DNA from: Leucobacter soli | Lineage (GTDB): Bacteria > Actinomycetota > Actinomycetes > Actinomycetales > Microbacteriaceae | Direction: 5' to 3' | Assembly: GCF_910593785.1 (NCBI RefSeq) | Contig: NZ_CAJVAP010000016.1 | Span: 1 to 64,000, forward strand | DNA: 64,000 bases | In this document: piece after piece, positions 9,121 through 17,739 of the stretch | Layout: each line of letters starts with the position of its first letter | Position numbering within the stretch: position 1 is the first letter of the stretch | Made by a program: the position numbers and the translations under genes | The notes under the pieces: generated by a model | Told to the model about the DNA's origin: nothing | Database searches by the model: none | The model's input: only the letters and a program-made list of their open reading frames with translations

Positions 9121-9525
9121 TCAGAGCTCCGGGTCGAGCGCGACGCCGTCGACGTAGCGCCAGCGGCCCTCGGGCGAGCGCACGAAGCGGCTGCGCTCCC
9201 GTTGCACCAGACGCCCGCTCGGGCGGCGCGCGATCGCGGTGAAGGCGACCCACCCCTCCCGGTCGAAGGGGCCGCCGGCCTCGGTCGATTCGACGAGCAG
9301 GCGCCGCCAGTCGACCTCGGGATCGATGTCGAGCGATTCCGGCCGGGTACTCGGATCCCAGGAGTCGAGCAGGTAGGACTCGAGGCCGAACGCGAATGCG
9401 CTGTAGCGGGATCGCATGAGGCGCTCGGCCGTCGGCGCGGCCGCTCCCCCGTGGATCGGGCCGCAGCATTCGGCGTACGCGGCGCCGCGCTCGCACGGGC
9501 ACGGCTGCTCGGATCGAAGGCTCAT
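9121..9525 (-). CDS. YchJ-like (UPF0225) SEC-C-type zinc-motif protein
   Basis: This 134-residue protein starts with a Cys-rich zinc-binding motif (PCPCERGAAYAECCGPIH), followed by the YchJ signature ERLMRSRYSAFAFG and an NTF2-like C-terminal half (VAFTAIARR, GRWRYVDG). The family is common and small; its molecular role is unknown, although the N-terminal motif resembles the SecA-type SEC-C zinc finger. The ATG at 9525 places the Cys cluster at residues 9-22, as in relatives. No strong Shine-Dalgarno is visible, so it may be leaderless. It is convergent with the helicase and divergent from the small membrane protein at 9673. Confidence 0.88.
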   Translation of the reverse strand: MSLRSEQPCPCERGAAYAECCGPIHGGAAAPTAERLMRSRYSAFAFGLESYLLDSWDPSTRPESLDIDPEVDWRRLLVESTEAGGPFDREGWVAFTAIARRPSGRLVQRERSRFVRSPEGRWRYVDGVALDPEL

Positions 9526-9672
9526 GCGAACGACCCTACGGGACGGTTCGCGCGAACCCGCGGAACCGGGCAGAATAGGAGCAGCGCGCGGTGCACCCGC
9601 GCACGGCATTCGCGGTGCCGGTCGCGCACCATCCACCGCGCACCGCCCGGCCGCACACCTCAAGGAGCAGAC

Positions 9673-9903
9673 GTGAAGACCATCGCCCGCATCGCCACCG
9701 CCCTCGCCGCGGCCCTCGTCTCGGTGTTCGTCGCCGCACCGGCCCTCGCCTCCGAGGAGGGCGTGAAGTTCGACCCGACCGAGCAGTTCTCGCACGCCGG
9801 CGAGCCCCTGCAGGTCGGCGCGATCCTCATCGTCGGCTTCGTGCTGCTGATCGTCGTGCTGCTCCTCGCGCAGGCCATCAGCGCGCCCTTCGAGAAGAAG
9901 TAG
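9673..9903 (+). CDS. Small secreted/membrane protein, unknown function
   Basis: I do not recognise this 76-residue protein. It has a clear signal peptide (basic VKTIAR, then an Ala/Val-rich core ending AAPALAS), a short polar segment of about 20 residues, a strong transmembrane helix (GAILIVGFVLLIVVLLLAQAI) and a short basic end (EKK). It is therefore probably a single-span envelope protein with a tiny exported loop. The GTG start is supported by AAGGAG at 9662-9667, five nt upstream. It precedes the enoyl-CoA hydratase gene by only 3 nt, so the two are co-transcribed; a functional link is unknown. Confidence 0.8.
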   Translation: MKTIARIATALAAALVSVFVAAPALASEEGVKFDPTEQFSHAGEPLQVGAILIVGFVLLIVVLLLAQAISAPFEKK

Positions 9904-9906
9904 CCC

Positions 9907-10752
9907 GTGGCACTCGCCGAGCGGATCGCGGCGCTCGCCTGCGAGACGCTGGACCTCGAGGTCTCCGAGGAGATCCTGACGGTCACGATCAGCCGCCCGG
10001 AGGTCCTCAACGCCCTCTCGCCGGTGGTGATCGCCGAACTGCGCCGGGTCTTCGGCCCGCTGCGCTCGGAACTCGGCCGGGCCGACGAGACGGGACGCCC
10101 CGACTGGTCGATCCGCGGCGTCATCCTGACCGGTGCGGGAGAGAAGTCGTTCGTCGCCGGCGCGGACATCTCGGTGATGCGCGGCATGAGCCCGGCCGAA
10201 GCCGATGCCTATACCGCCGAGGCGCAGGAGCTGACGAGCTGGCTCGAGACCCTGCCCGTGCCCGTCGTCGCCGCAGTCAACGGCTTCGCCCTGGGCGGCG
10301 GCTGCGAGATCGCGATGTCCTGCGATTACATCTTCGCCGCCGAGACCGCGAGCTTCGGGCAGCCCGAGGTCGGGCTCGGCCTCATCCCGGGTTTCGGCGG
10401 CTGCGTCCGCCTGCAGCAGCTGGTGGGGGTCGCGGCCGCGCGGGAGCTGATCTTCACCGGCCGCCGGATCGATGCCGCCGAGGCGCTGCGCCTCGGGCTC
10501 GTCCTCCGCGTGCTGCCCGACCAGGCCGCGCTGCTGACGGCGGTCCGCGAGTCGCTGCGCCTCGTCGCGCGCCAGTCGGCCGTCGCCGTCGCCGCGGCGA
10601 AGCGCACGGTGCGGGCCGCGCAGGCGCTGCCGACCGACCAGGGTCTCGAGCTCGAGCGCTCGGCGTTCACCGCCTGCTTCGGCACGGAGGACATGGCAGA
10701 GGGAACGGCGGCGTTCGTGGAGAAGCGCCGCCCCGCGTTCACCGGCCGGTGA
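9907..10752 (+). CDS. Enoyl-CoA hydratase/isomerase family protein
   Basis: This 281-residue crotonase-fold enzyme acts on acyl-CoA thioesters, hydrating or isomerising the 2,3-double bond. The oxyanion-hole segments are AGADISVM and NGFALGGGCEIAMSCDY, and the catalytic-Glu region is QPEVGLGLIPGFGG, all as in hydratases of the EchA/PaaF group. The N-terminal region carries a Glu/Asp-rich strand and an insertion (LRSELGRADETGRP) before the first oxyanion segment, a little longer than the family's usual 260 residues. The start is GTG, 3 nt after the preceding stop. Substrate chain length cannot be told, and no other beta-oxidation gene is adjacent. Confidence 0.9.
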   Translation: MALAERIAALACETLDLEVSEEILTVTISRPEVLNALSPVVIAELRRVFGPLRSELGRADETGRPDWSIRGVILTGAGEKSFVAGADISVMRGMSPAEADAYTAEAQELTSWLETLPVPVVAAVNGFALGGGCEIAMSCDYIFAAETASFGQPEVGLGLIPGFGGCVRLQQLVGVAAARELIFTGRRIDAAEALRLGLVLRVLPDQAALLTAVRESLRLVARQSAVAVAAAKRTVRAAQALPTDQGLELERSAFTACFGTEDMAEGTAAFVEKRRPAFTGR

Positions 10753-10797
10753 CCGGAGCCGCATCGCCGACGCGAACGCGAGGCGCGGGCGGCGGCG

Positions 10798-12447
10798 TCA
10801 GCCCTGCTGCGAAGCCGTCACCGGATCGCGGACCACGCGGAACTGCGCCACCCGCGGATCCACCGCGCCGCGCACGTAGCCCGTGGGCGATCCTGCGACG
10901 GCCTGCAGGAACGAGACCGTCTCCTCGGTGATCTCCTCACCGGGGACGAGGTTCGGGATGCCGGGCGGATAGGCGGCGAGCGTGTCGGAGGAGACCCGGC
11001 CGACGGCCTCGGAAGCGGGCACGATCTCGCTCTCGCCGAAGAAGGCCGAGCGCGGGATCATGCGCAGCACGCCGGCGGCCGGCAGCGGCGGGAACCCGTT
11101 CTGATCGGCGACCCCACCCGCGGCCCGCAGCGCGTCGGCCTGATCGGCGACCGCCGTGAGCGCGTCCATGATCCGCTCGAGATCCGGGGTGGCGAGCGCG
11201 CCGATCACCGCGACGATGCTCGTCCCGGTCGACATCTCGAAGTAGACGTTGTGGTCGGCGATCAGACGGTCGCGCACCCAGTGGCCGCTCTGGCCGAGCG
11301 CGGAGACGTCTATCGGCACCCGCAACGGGTCGGTGGCGACGATGTCGGGGAACGCGTCGAAGCCGTCGCTGATCACGGAGAAGCGGGAGTCGGCGCGAAG
11401 CCGCTCGCGGAACTCCTCCGAGATCTTCACGGACTCGGAGATCTGCTCGCCGCCGTGCACGAGCGCGTGCCGCGCCGCATCCAGAGACCCCATCAGGATC
11501 GAGCTCGCCGAAGTCGAGGCGGTCATCGTGTAAGCGCGCTTCACGAGCGGTTCCAGGCGTTCCGCGAAGGGCCCCTCGCCGAGGTGCAGCATGGCGGACT
11601 GGGTGAGGGATCCTGCCAGCTTGTGCGTGCTCGAGATGACGAGGTCGCCCCCGAGCCGCGCCGGCGACTCCGGCAGGTCCGGGTGGAATCCGAAGTGCGC
11701 GCCCCAGGCGCCGTCGACGATGAGCGCGGCGTCGTAGGCGTGCGCCACGCGCGAGAGCCCGGCGACGTCGGCGGTGGAGCCGAAGTAGCTCGGCGAGACG
11801 ACGTAGACGCTCTGCACGGCCCGGCCGGCCTCGGCCTCGGCGCGCAGCGCCTCCTCGAGCATCTCGGGGGTGAGCCCGTGCGCGATGCCGTGTTGCTGGT
11901 CGACGTTCGGGTTCACGAAGGCCGGGATCAGCCCGGCGAGCAGCACGCCGTCGGTGAAGCTCGAGTGCGAGCTGCGCTGCATCAGCACCCGCTCGCCCAG
12001 CCCGCGCACGGCGAATGCCGCGGTGCGGTTGCCCTGCGATGCACCGTTGGTGAGCCACCAGGTCCGGCGGGCGCCCCACGCCTCGGCGGCGAGGGCGAGC
12101 GACTCGTTCAGCGGGGAATCGTCTCCGAGGTCGACGCCCTCGAGCATCAGCGGCACGTCGAGCTGCACCATGCGCTCGCCGTACACGTCGGCCAGGTGAT
12201 GGCCGCCGTGGTCCGCGGTGCCACCGTGCCCGGGCACCATGATCTGCAGTGGATGGGAATCGGCAAGGCCGGCCACCGCGTCGAGGTAGGGCGTGCGGCA
12301 CTGGGCATCGCTCTGCGGGCACTGCGCGTCCGTCTCGGAATCGCTGCTCCGCACGCCGCTGCGGATGGCGTGCCCCCGCAGCCCGGCGACGCGCGGTCCC
12401 GGCGCGAAGGCGTCTTGGTCGTTCTCTGTGCGTTCGACGTGGAGCAT
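10798..12447 (-). CDS. Orn/Lys/Arg decarboxylase-fold PLP enzyme (module 1)
   Basis: This 549-residue fold-type I PLP enzyme belongs to the major domain of ornithine/lysine/arginine decarboxylases, in the short form without an N-terminal wing domain. Key residues are the TNGASQGN glycine loop, His161 in RSSHSS (stacks on PLP), Asp245 in VDGAWGAHFG (binds pyridine N) and the Schiff-base Lys276 in SSTHKLAG, preceded by the His275 typical of true decarboxylases. A C-terminal AYPPGIPNLVPGE segment is also family-typical. The N-terminal 60 residues are low in conservation. Upstream and divergent is a LysR regulator. A paralogue with the same divergent arrangement lies at 47769-49424. A biodegradative or polyamine-forming amino-acid decarboxylase is likely; the substrate is unknown. 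Confidence 0.88.
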   Translation of the reverse strand: MLHVERTENDQDAFAPGPRVAGLRGHAIRSGVRSSDSETDAQCPQSDAQCRTPYLDAVAGLADSHPLQIMVPGHGGTADHGGHHLADVYGERMVQLDVPLMLEGVDLGDDSPLNESLALAAEAWGARRTWWLTNGASQGNRTAAFAVRGLGERVLMQRSSHSSFTDGVLLAGLIPAFVNPNVDQQHGIAHGLTPEMLEEALRAEAEAGRAVQSVYVVSPSYFGSTADVAGLSRVAHAYDAALIVDGAWGAHFGFHPDLPESPARLGGDLVISSTHKLAGSLTQSAMLHLGEGPFAERLEPLVKRAYTMTASTSASSILMGSLDAARHALVHGGEQISESVKISEEFRERLRADSRFSVISDGFDAFPDIVATDPLRVPIDVSALGQSGHWVRDRLIADHNVYFEMSTGTSIVAVIGALATPDLERIMDALTAVADQADALRAAGGVADQNGFPPLPAAGVLRMIPRSAFFGESEIVPASEAVGRVSSDTLAAYPPGIPNLVPGEEITEETVSFLQAVAGSPTGYVRGAVDPRVAQFRVVRDPVTASQQG

Positions 12448-12568
12448 TCATCTAGCGTCCCGTGGATCCCTCGCGAGGGGAATCCCGAAACCCCTCCTAC
12501 CCACCAGATGGCATATGGAACTAGGATGGGAATTCCTTGCTATGGGCTCCAGATGGAATGAGGCGAAG
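12448..12568. promoter_or_regulatory. Divergent control region of decarboxylase module 1
   Basis: This 121-bp region separates the decarboxylase (minus) and LysR (plus) genes. It contains the palindromes CATATG (12512-12517) and GGAATTCC (12529-12536), and a direct repeat CCAGATGG at 12504-12511 and 12549-12556. LysR regulators usually bind such divergent regions through T-N11-A boxes. Which of these elements is the operator cannot be decided by eye. Confidence 0.5.
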
Positions 12569-13516
12569 ATGCTCGACCCGAGACAGTTGCAGGCCCTCGC
12601 CGCAGTCGCCGCCGAGGGCTCCGTCGCCCGGGCGGCCAAACGGCTCGGCTGGAGCCAGCCGACCGTCGACTACCACCTCAAGGCCCTGGACCGTCTCGTG
12701 GGCAGCGCACTCACCATGCGGAGCGCCCGCGGCAGTGCGCTCACCTCCGCCGGAGCGCTGATGCTCGAGCGCGGCGACGAGATCCTCGCGCTCTCCGATC
12801 GCGCCCTCGCCGACGTCCGCGAGTTCGCGCAGGTCGGCCGTACGAGGCTCCGCTTCGGCTCCTTCCCCACCGCCGCCGCGCGCCTGCTGCCCGGCATCGC
12901 CGCGCGCCTCGCCGAAGTCGGCATCGAGCTCGACGTGATCCTCGAGGAGATCTCACCGCTCGTCGCCCGCGTGAACCAGCGCACGGTCGACGCCGCGCTC
13001 GTCTACACCGCCAGCGGCTACCCGCTGCAGTTCCGCACCGAGGTCCACACCACTCCGCTGCTCACCGACCCCCTCATGCTCGCGCTGCCCGCGAGCCATC
13101 CCGAGGCCGGGCGCCAGAGTTTCACCACCGAGGCGCTGCTCGATCTGAGCGAGGACCCGTGGGTCTTCAGCGCGACACCCGGCGACACCCTCGACGAGGT
13201 GGTCGTCGATGCCTTCACCGGCGAGGGCCGGCACTTCGACGCCGGGATCCGCACCGACGACTACGCCGTCGCCCTCGGCCTCGTCGCCGCCGGCCTCGGT
13301 GTGGCGCTCATCCCGCGCCTCGCCATCGGATCGGTCCCGGCGGGTGCGATCCTGCGCCCGATCACCGATCCGCGCTTCGCCCGCGAGATCCTGCTCGCAG
13401 CGCCCGCCACCCCCGGGGGCCCGCCGCCGGCCGTCCGCCAGCTCGCCGAGGCCGTCCGCCGCACCCTCAGCGCGTCGACCGAGCGCTCACCGACTTCGCT
13501 CTGGGATCCTCGGTGA
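12569..13516 (+). CDS. LysR-family transcriptional regulator (module 1)
   Basis: This 315-residue LysR-type regulator has an N-terminal winged helix-turn-helix (about residues 3-62; GSVARAAKRLGWSQPTVDYHLKALDRLVG) and a C-terminal substrate-binding-like effector domain (about 90-300; begins RLRFGSFPTAAARLLPGIAARL). The recognition helix reads PTVDYHLKALD rather than the usual PSVSRQIRRLE; the regulator of module 2 has the same unusual form. It probably controls the divergent decarboxylase-fold gene and perhaps the DHA2 exporter, with which it overlaps 50 bp tail to tail. The ATG at 12569 follows a GAGGCGAAG stretch and places the HTH correctly; the frame is open further upstream but not LysR-like. 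Confidence 0.9.
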   Translation: MLDPRQLQALAAVAAEGSVARAAKRLGWSQPTVDYHLKALDRLVGSALTMRSARGSALTSAGALMLERGDEILALSDRALADVREFAQVGRTRLRFGSFPTAAARLLPGIAARLAEVGIELDVILEEISPLVARVNQRTVDAALVYTASGYPLQFRTEVHTTPLLTDPLMLALPASHPEAGRQSFTTEALLDLSEDPWVFSATPGDTLDEVVVDAFTGEGRHFDAGIRTDDYAVALGLVAAGLGVALIPRLAIGSVPAGAILRPITDPRFAREILLAAPATPGGPPPAVRQLAEAVRRTLSASTERSPTSLWDPR

Positions 13517-14936
13517 CGAAGCAGGCGAGCACCGCACCGATCGTCGCCGCGGCGCCGGCCATCAGGAACGCCGCACGCGTGCCCGCAGCCAGCGCGTGCG
13601 CGTCGACCGCTTCGGGAGAACCCGCCACCGACGCCGAGACGAGCGTCATCACCGTGACGAACAGTGCCGTGCCAGCGGCACCCGCCACCTGCTGCACCGT
13701 CGAGATGGTCGCGCTGCCGTAGGAGGCGAGGCTGCCCGGAAGCGAGCCGAGCGACACCGAGAAGAGCGGCGTGAAGACGCCCGCGAGGCCCAGGCAGAGC
13801 ACCAGGTAGGTGACGACCACCTGCCAGATGCTCGTGGAGTCCGTGAACAGGCCCATGCCCCAGAGCGCGATCGCGGTCGCGATGGTGCCGGGCAGCAGCA
13901 CGAAGCGCGCGCCGCGCCGGTCGACGAGCCGGCCCACCCAGGGGCCGAGCAGGCCCATCAGCAGTCCGCCGGGCAGCAGCACGAGGCCGGACTCGAGGGT
14001 CTCGAATCCCAGCACGTTCTGCACGTAGATCGGCAGGAGGATCAGCGTGCCGAAGAGCGCGAGCGAGCTGAACGAGAACAGGATCGCCGCGAGCCGGAAC
14101 GGCAGGTAGGTGAAGGTGCGCAGATCGAGCAGCGCTCTGTCCTCCCGCTGCAGGACGATCTGGCGCCAGATGAACGCCGCGAGCGCGATCGCCCCGAGCA
14201 GCATCGGCCCCCACGGGGGCACACCGGAGCCGCCGTTGGCCTGCTCCCCGACCGCGCTCAGCCCGTAGACCAGGCCGCCGAAGCCGACGACGGAGAGCAG
14301 CACCGACAGGGCATCGATCGGAGCCACCCGCTGTTCGCCCACGTTCGGCAGGCGCAGCGCCCCGAGCAGCAGCGCGGTCGCGGCGATCGGCAGCATGAAG
14401 ATGAAGAGCCACCGCCAGCTGAGCCACTGCAGGATGAGCCCGGAGATGGTCGGCCCGAGCGCCGGCGCGACCGAGATCACGATCGCGATGCGCCCCATCA
14501 GGCGGCCGCGGATGCTCGCCGGGACGAGGGTGATCACGGTCGTCATCAGGAGCGGCATCATGATGGCGGTGCCGCCGGCCTGCACCACACGGCCGACGAC
14601 CAGGACGCCGAAGCCCGGCGCCACCGCCGAGATCAGCGTTCCCGCGGTGAAGAGGCTCATCGCGGTGAGGAAGAGGGTCCGGGTGCGCATGCGCCGGATC
14701 AGCATGCCGGTGATCGGGATCACGACGCTCATCGTCAGCAGGAACGCGGTGGTCAGCCACTGCCCGGCGGCGGCGGAGATCGAGAGATCCTCCATCAGGC
14801 GCGGCAGCGCGACCCCCATGACGGTCTCGTTGAGGATCACGACGAAGGCGCTCGTGAGGAGCAGCCAGATGGCGAGGCTCTCGCGCGGACCGAGGCTCCG
14901 CGCGCTGGGATCGGGCGACGGAGACTGTTCGAGCAT
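13467..14936 (-). CDS. DHA2-family MFS exporter (EmrB/QacA type)
   Basis: This 489-residue inner-membrane drug/proton antiporter has about 14 predicted transmembrane helices, as in the DHA2 (14-TMS) family. Visible signatures are the motif C-like stretch VAPALGPTISG followed by LSWRWLFIFMLP, the first-helix LNETVMGVALPRL (the D/E-containing motif of QacA/EmrB proteins) and GRLMGRIAIVI. The likely substrate is an organic cation or drug, or an amine produced nearby, but this cannot be read from sequence. The start ATG at 14936 precedes a short Pro/Ser-rich cytosolic end. The 3' end overlaps the LysR gene by 50 bp on the opposite strand, an antisense overlap that could couple their expression. 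Confidence 0.92.
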   Translation of the reverse strand: MLEQSPSPDPSARSLGPRESLAIWLLLTSAFVVILNETVMGVALPRLMEDLSISAAAGQWLTTAFLLTMSVVIPITGMLIRRMRTRTLFLTAMSLFTAGTLISAVAPGFGVLVVGRVVQAGGTAIMMPLLMTTVITLVPASIRGRLMGRIAIVISVAPALGPTISGLILQWLSWRWLFIFMLPIAATALLLGALRLPNVGEQRVAPIDALSVLLSVVGFGGLVYGLSAVGEQANGGSGVPPWGPMLLGAIALAAFIWRQIVLQREDRALLDLRTFTYLPFRLAAILFSFSSLALFGTLILLPIYVQNVLGFETLESGLVLLPGGLLMGLLGPWVGRLVDRRGARFVLLPGTIATAIALWGMGLFTDSTSIWQVVVTYLVLCLGLAGVFTPLFSVSLGSLPGSLASYGSATISTVQQVAGAAGTALFVTVMTLVSASVAGSPEAVDAHALAAGTRAAFLMAGAAATIGAVLACFVTEDPRAKSVSARSTR

Positions 14937-14969
14937 AAGAGGTCTAGCCTACCGGGTTCTCCGGACCCA

Positions 14970-14986
14970 GCGGCACGGCTTGCCGC
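14970..14986 (-). terminator. Hairpin after the amino-acid ABC operon
   Basis: GCGGCA (14970-14975) and TGCCGC (14981-14986) pair across a 5-nt loop, just downstream of the ATPase stop and before the DHA2 exporter gene. It lacks a U-run, so its role as a terminator is tentative. Confidence 0.35.
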
Positions 14987-15008
14987 ACGGCGGCCCGGGA
15001 TCGGCCGG

Positions 15009-15809
15009 TCAGGCGAAGGGATCGCGCACGCGTGCGAGGAAGGCTCGGGTCTCCTCGCGCTGCGGCGCATCGAAGACCTGCGCGGGCGGGCCCGATTCGA
15101 TGATCCGGCCATCCTTCAGATACACCACGCGGTCGGCGACGCGTCGCGCGAAACTCATCTCGTGCGTGGCCATGAGGATCGTGGAACCCTGGGTCTTGAG
15201 CTCGTGCACCAGATCGAGCACCTCGCCGACGAGCTGCGGATCGAGGGCGCTCGTGATCTCGTCGAGCAGCAGGAGTTCGGGATCGGTGGCGATGGCCCGG
15301 GCGATCGCCACGCGCTGCTGCTGGCCCCCCGAGAGGCGATCCGGGTACTCGCGCGCCTTGTCGCCGAGGCCGATCCTCTCGAGCAGCGCCATGCCGGTGC
15401 GCTCGGCCTCCGCCCTGGGGGTGCGGAACACCTTGCGCGCGGCGAGCGTCACGTTGTCGAGCACGCGCAGATGCGGGAACAGGTTGTAGTGCTGGAACAC
15501 GACGCCGATACGCGCCCGGATCGCGTCGGCGTCGACGCGCGGATCGGTGATGTCCTGCGTGTGCGGCTCGCCCTCCGTCGAACCCTCAGTCGAACGGGTG
15601 AGCAGGATCCTGCCGTCGTCGACCTGCTCGAGCAGGTTGATCGTCTTCAGCAGCGTCGACTTGCCCGAGCCCGAGGCCCCGATCAGCACGACGACCTCGT
15701 GCTTCGCCACCTCGAGGTCGATGCCGTCGAGCACGCTCTGCTCCCCGAAGCGCTTCACCACGCCTTCGATGCGCAGCACGGGCTCGGTGCGCTGATCCGC
15801 CCCGCTCAT
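15009..15809 (-). CDS. Polar amino-acid ABC transporter ATP-binding protein
   Basis: This 266-residue cytosolic ATPase energises amino-acid uptake together with the two upstream gene products. It has Walker A GASGSGKST, a Q-loop region FQHYNLFPHLRVLDN typical of the GlnQ/HisP group, the signature LSGGQQQRVAIARA, Walker B LLLLDEITSALDP and the H-loop ATHEM. An acidic insertion of about 20 residues (STEGSTEGEPHTQDITD) sits between Walker A and the Q-loop where GlnQ proteins usually have a short turn. The ATG at 15809 has GGGGGAG upstream and overlaps the permease stop by 4 nt, so translation is coupled. The longer open frame to 15899 is only permease sequence read in another frame. Confidence 0.93.
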   Translation of the reverse strand: MSGADQRTEPVLRIEGVVKRFGEQSVLDGIDLEVAKHEVVVLIGASGSGKSTLLKTINLLEQVDDGRILLTRSTEGSTEGEPHTQDITDPRVDADAIRARIGVVFQHYNLFPHLRVLDNVTLAARKVFRTPRAEAERTGMALLERIGLGDKAREYPDRLSGGQQQRVAIARAIATDPELLLLDEITSALDPQLVGEVLDLVHELKTQGSTILMATHEMSFARRVADRVVYLKDGRIIESGPPAQVFDAPQREETRAFLARVRDPFA

Positions 15810-16678
15810 ACGACTCCCCCGACCTGCTCGCGCCGCTGCGCCCGCGCCGACACCGCGTCGGTGATTCGGATGAAGGGCCAGGCGAGGATCACGAAGCACA
15901 GGCCCGCCACCACGTATGGCGTGAAGTTGAAGCTCGTGGCGACCTCGATCTGCGCGGCCCGCACGGCGTCGACGGCGCCGAGCACCGAGATGAGACCGAC
16001 ATCCTTCATCAGCGAGACGAAATCGTTCATGAGCGCCGGCGTCACCTTGCGCACCGCCTGCGGCATCACGATGAGGCGCAGCGTGCCGGCGTGGCTGAGG
16101 CCGAGCGAGCGCGCAGCCAAGCGCTGAGACGGGTGCACGGCCTCCATCCCCGCGCGCAGCACCTCGGACACGTAGGCCGAATAGCAGAGCACGAGCGCGA
16201 CGGTGCCCCAGACCTGCGCCGGCACCCGCCCGGTCAGACCGAGCGCGGGAATGCCGAACCCGATCAGGTAGAGCACGAGCAGCACAGGGATGCCGCGGAA
16301 GAGGTCCGTGTACCCGGCCGCCAGCAGGCGGAGCGGCGTGAACACGGCACCGCGCAGGGTGCGGGCGACCGCGAGCAGGGTGCTCAGGATCGCGACGCCG
16401 ATCGTCGCGAAGACGAGCACCTGGACGTTCAGCCAGAGACCCTCGAGCACGCGCGGGAACGAGGCGATCGCGACCTGCGGGTCGAAGAACGTCTCGCGCA
16501 CGCGCGCCCAGCCGGGGCTGTTCACGAGCACCAGCCAGATGACCGCGGCGAAGACGACGGTGCTGACCGCGCTGATCAGCACCGAGCGCCGACCCCGGGC
16601 GCGCCGGTAGGCGCGGCGTTCGAGCTCGATCTCGCTCGGCTCGAACGGACGCGCCGCGCGCGGCCCGGTGTCGGTCAC
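15806..16678 (-). CDS. Polar amino-acid ABC transporter permease
   Basis: This 290-residue HisMQ-type permease forms the membrane channel of the importer, probably as a homodimer because only one permease gene is present. After a charged cytosolic N-terminus (about 30 residues) come about five to six transmembrane helices. The EAA loop reads GMEAVHPSQRLAARSLGLSHAGTLRLIVMPQA, with an Ala-Arg-Ser-Leu-Gly core. FRGIPVLLVLYLIGFG is the family-typical segment before it. The stop overlaps the ATPase start by 4 nt, and the substrate-binding protein gene ends 13 bp upstream, so the three genes form one operon. Confidence 0.93.
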   Translation of the reverse strand: MTDTGPRAARPFEPSEIELERRAYRRARGRRSVLISAVSTVVFAAVIWLVLVNSPGWARVRETFFDPQVAIASFPRVLEGLWLNVQVLVFATIGVAILSTLLAVARTLRGAVFTPLRLLAAGYTDLFRGIPVLLVLYLIGFGIPALGLTGRVPAQVWGTVALVLCYSAYVSEVLRAGMEAVHPSQRLAARSLGLSHAGTLRLIVMPQAVRKVTPALMNDFVSLMKDVGLISVLGAVDAVRAAQIEVATSFNFTPYVVAGLCFVILAWPFIRITDAVSARAQRREQVGGVV

Positions 16679-16691
16679 TGATGCGTCGGAT

Positions 16692-17546
16692 CTACTGGAG
16701 GACCGGGGCGCCCTGGTCGGCGATCCACTCGGCGGCCAGCTGATCCAGCGTGCCGTTGTCGCGCAGGGCGTCGACCGCCGCCGAGACCGCCGCCGTCAGC
16801 GGCGAGTCCTTCGGCAGCACGAAGGCGAAGTCGTCCCCGCCCCGGCTCGACTGGAGCTGGCCGACGATCACGCCGTCGTCGAGCTGCGCGTCGCGCACGT
16901 AGAACGCGCCCGGCAGGTCGGTGACCATCGCATCGACCTGGTCGCCCTGCAGTGCGAGGACCAGGTCGTCGACGGAGTTGTAGATCTTCAGGTTGTCGGT
17001 CCCCAGCACCTCTTCGGCGACGGTCAACGACGTCGTGCCCGAGGCGACGCCGATCGTAGCGCCGGCCAGATCGGCCACGCTCGTGGCACCGGCCGCGGCG
17101 CTGCCGGCGTTCGCGACGATCGCCTGCGTGGTCGTGTAGTACGGGCTCGAGAAGTCGACGGCCTGCGCCCGCTCCTCGGTCACCGAGAACTGCTGGATGT
17201 TCAGGTCCCAGTCCTTCGGACCCGGTGCGATCGAGGCCTCGAACGCGGCGCCGACCCACACGACGTCCTCCTTCGCGAAGCCGAGCTCCTCGGCCACGGC
17301 GTAGGCGACGGCCGCTTCGAAGCCCTCACCGCTCGAGGGATCGTTGTCGATCACCCACGGCGCGTAGGCGGGCTCGCCGGTCGCGATCGTCAGGACGCCC
17401 GGGGTGATGGTCTCGAGTGCCGGGCCGTCGGAGGCGGCGGGCGTCTCGGGCTCGGCGTTCCCGCCGCCCGAGGTGCAGGCGGAGAGCGCGAGGAGAGCAG
17501 CGGCGCCTGCGGCGACCACTGCGCTGAAACGGGTGAGGCGGGACAT
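16692..17546 (-). CDS. Polar amino-acid ABC transporter substrate-binding lipoprotein
   Basis: This 284-residue extracellular receptor of the importer begins with a lipoprotein signal peptide; the lipobox LLALSAC places the lipidated cysteine at residue 24, followed by a Gly/Glu/Pro-rich linker. The SBP_bac_3 domain follows: LTIATGEPAYAPWV, GFEAAVAYAVAEELG, the hinge-like FSSPYYTTTQAIV, and GATIGVASGTTS. These match glutamine/cystine/glutamate receptors, but the ligand cannot be fixed. The ATG at 17546 has AAGGAG about 7 nt upstream. It is the first gene of the operon binding protein-permease-ATPase. Confidence 0.93.
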   Translation of the reverse strand: MSRLTRFSAVVAAGAAALLALSACTSGGGNAEPETPAASDGPALETITPGVLTIATGEPAYAPWVIDNDPSSGEGFEAAVAYAVAEELGFAKEDVVWVGAAFEASIAPGPKDWDLNIQQFSVTEERAQAVDFSSPYYTTTQAIVANAGSAAAGATSVADLAGATIGVASGTTSLTVAEEVLGTDNLKIYNSVDDLVLALQGDQVDAMVTDLPGAFYVRDAQLDDGVIVGQLQSSRGGDDFAFVLPKDSPLTAAVSAAVDALRDNGTLDQLAAEWIADQGAPVLQ

Positions 17547-17679
17547 GGATGCTCCTTGCAAGTCGGATTCTGGTCGCGCCCGGCGCCGGAGGCCGGGGCG
17601 GAGAGCCAGCCTCGATTCTAGCCCTCCGCGGTCTCGGGAAGATCTCGACGCGGTCGCGGCGCGGGCGTCGTGCACGGAC

Positions 17680-17739
17680 GGCCGGTTCAGGGGCGGGTCA
17701 GCGACGGTTCGGTGTCGGTTCAGGCCGGTTCAGGGGCGG
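17680..17739. repeat. 17-bp direct repeat at the end of the amidohydrolase gene
   Basis: GGCCGGTTCAGGGGCGG occurs at 17680-17696 and again at 17723-17739. The second copy carries the amidohydrolase stop codon (17730-17732) and its last codons. Further GGTTC steps lie between the copies. The duplication creates a spare copy of the gene's 3' end 43 bp downstream of it. Confidence 0.7.

Noticed and set aside
13209-16127. 972-codon plus-strand frame over the DHA2 exporter and ABC genes
   Set aside because: Extremely Arg/Asp/Glu/Gln-rich antisense frame spanning several real genes.
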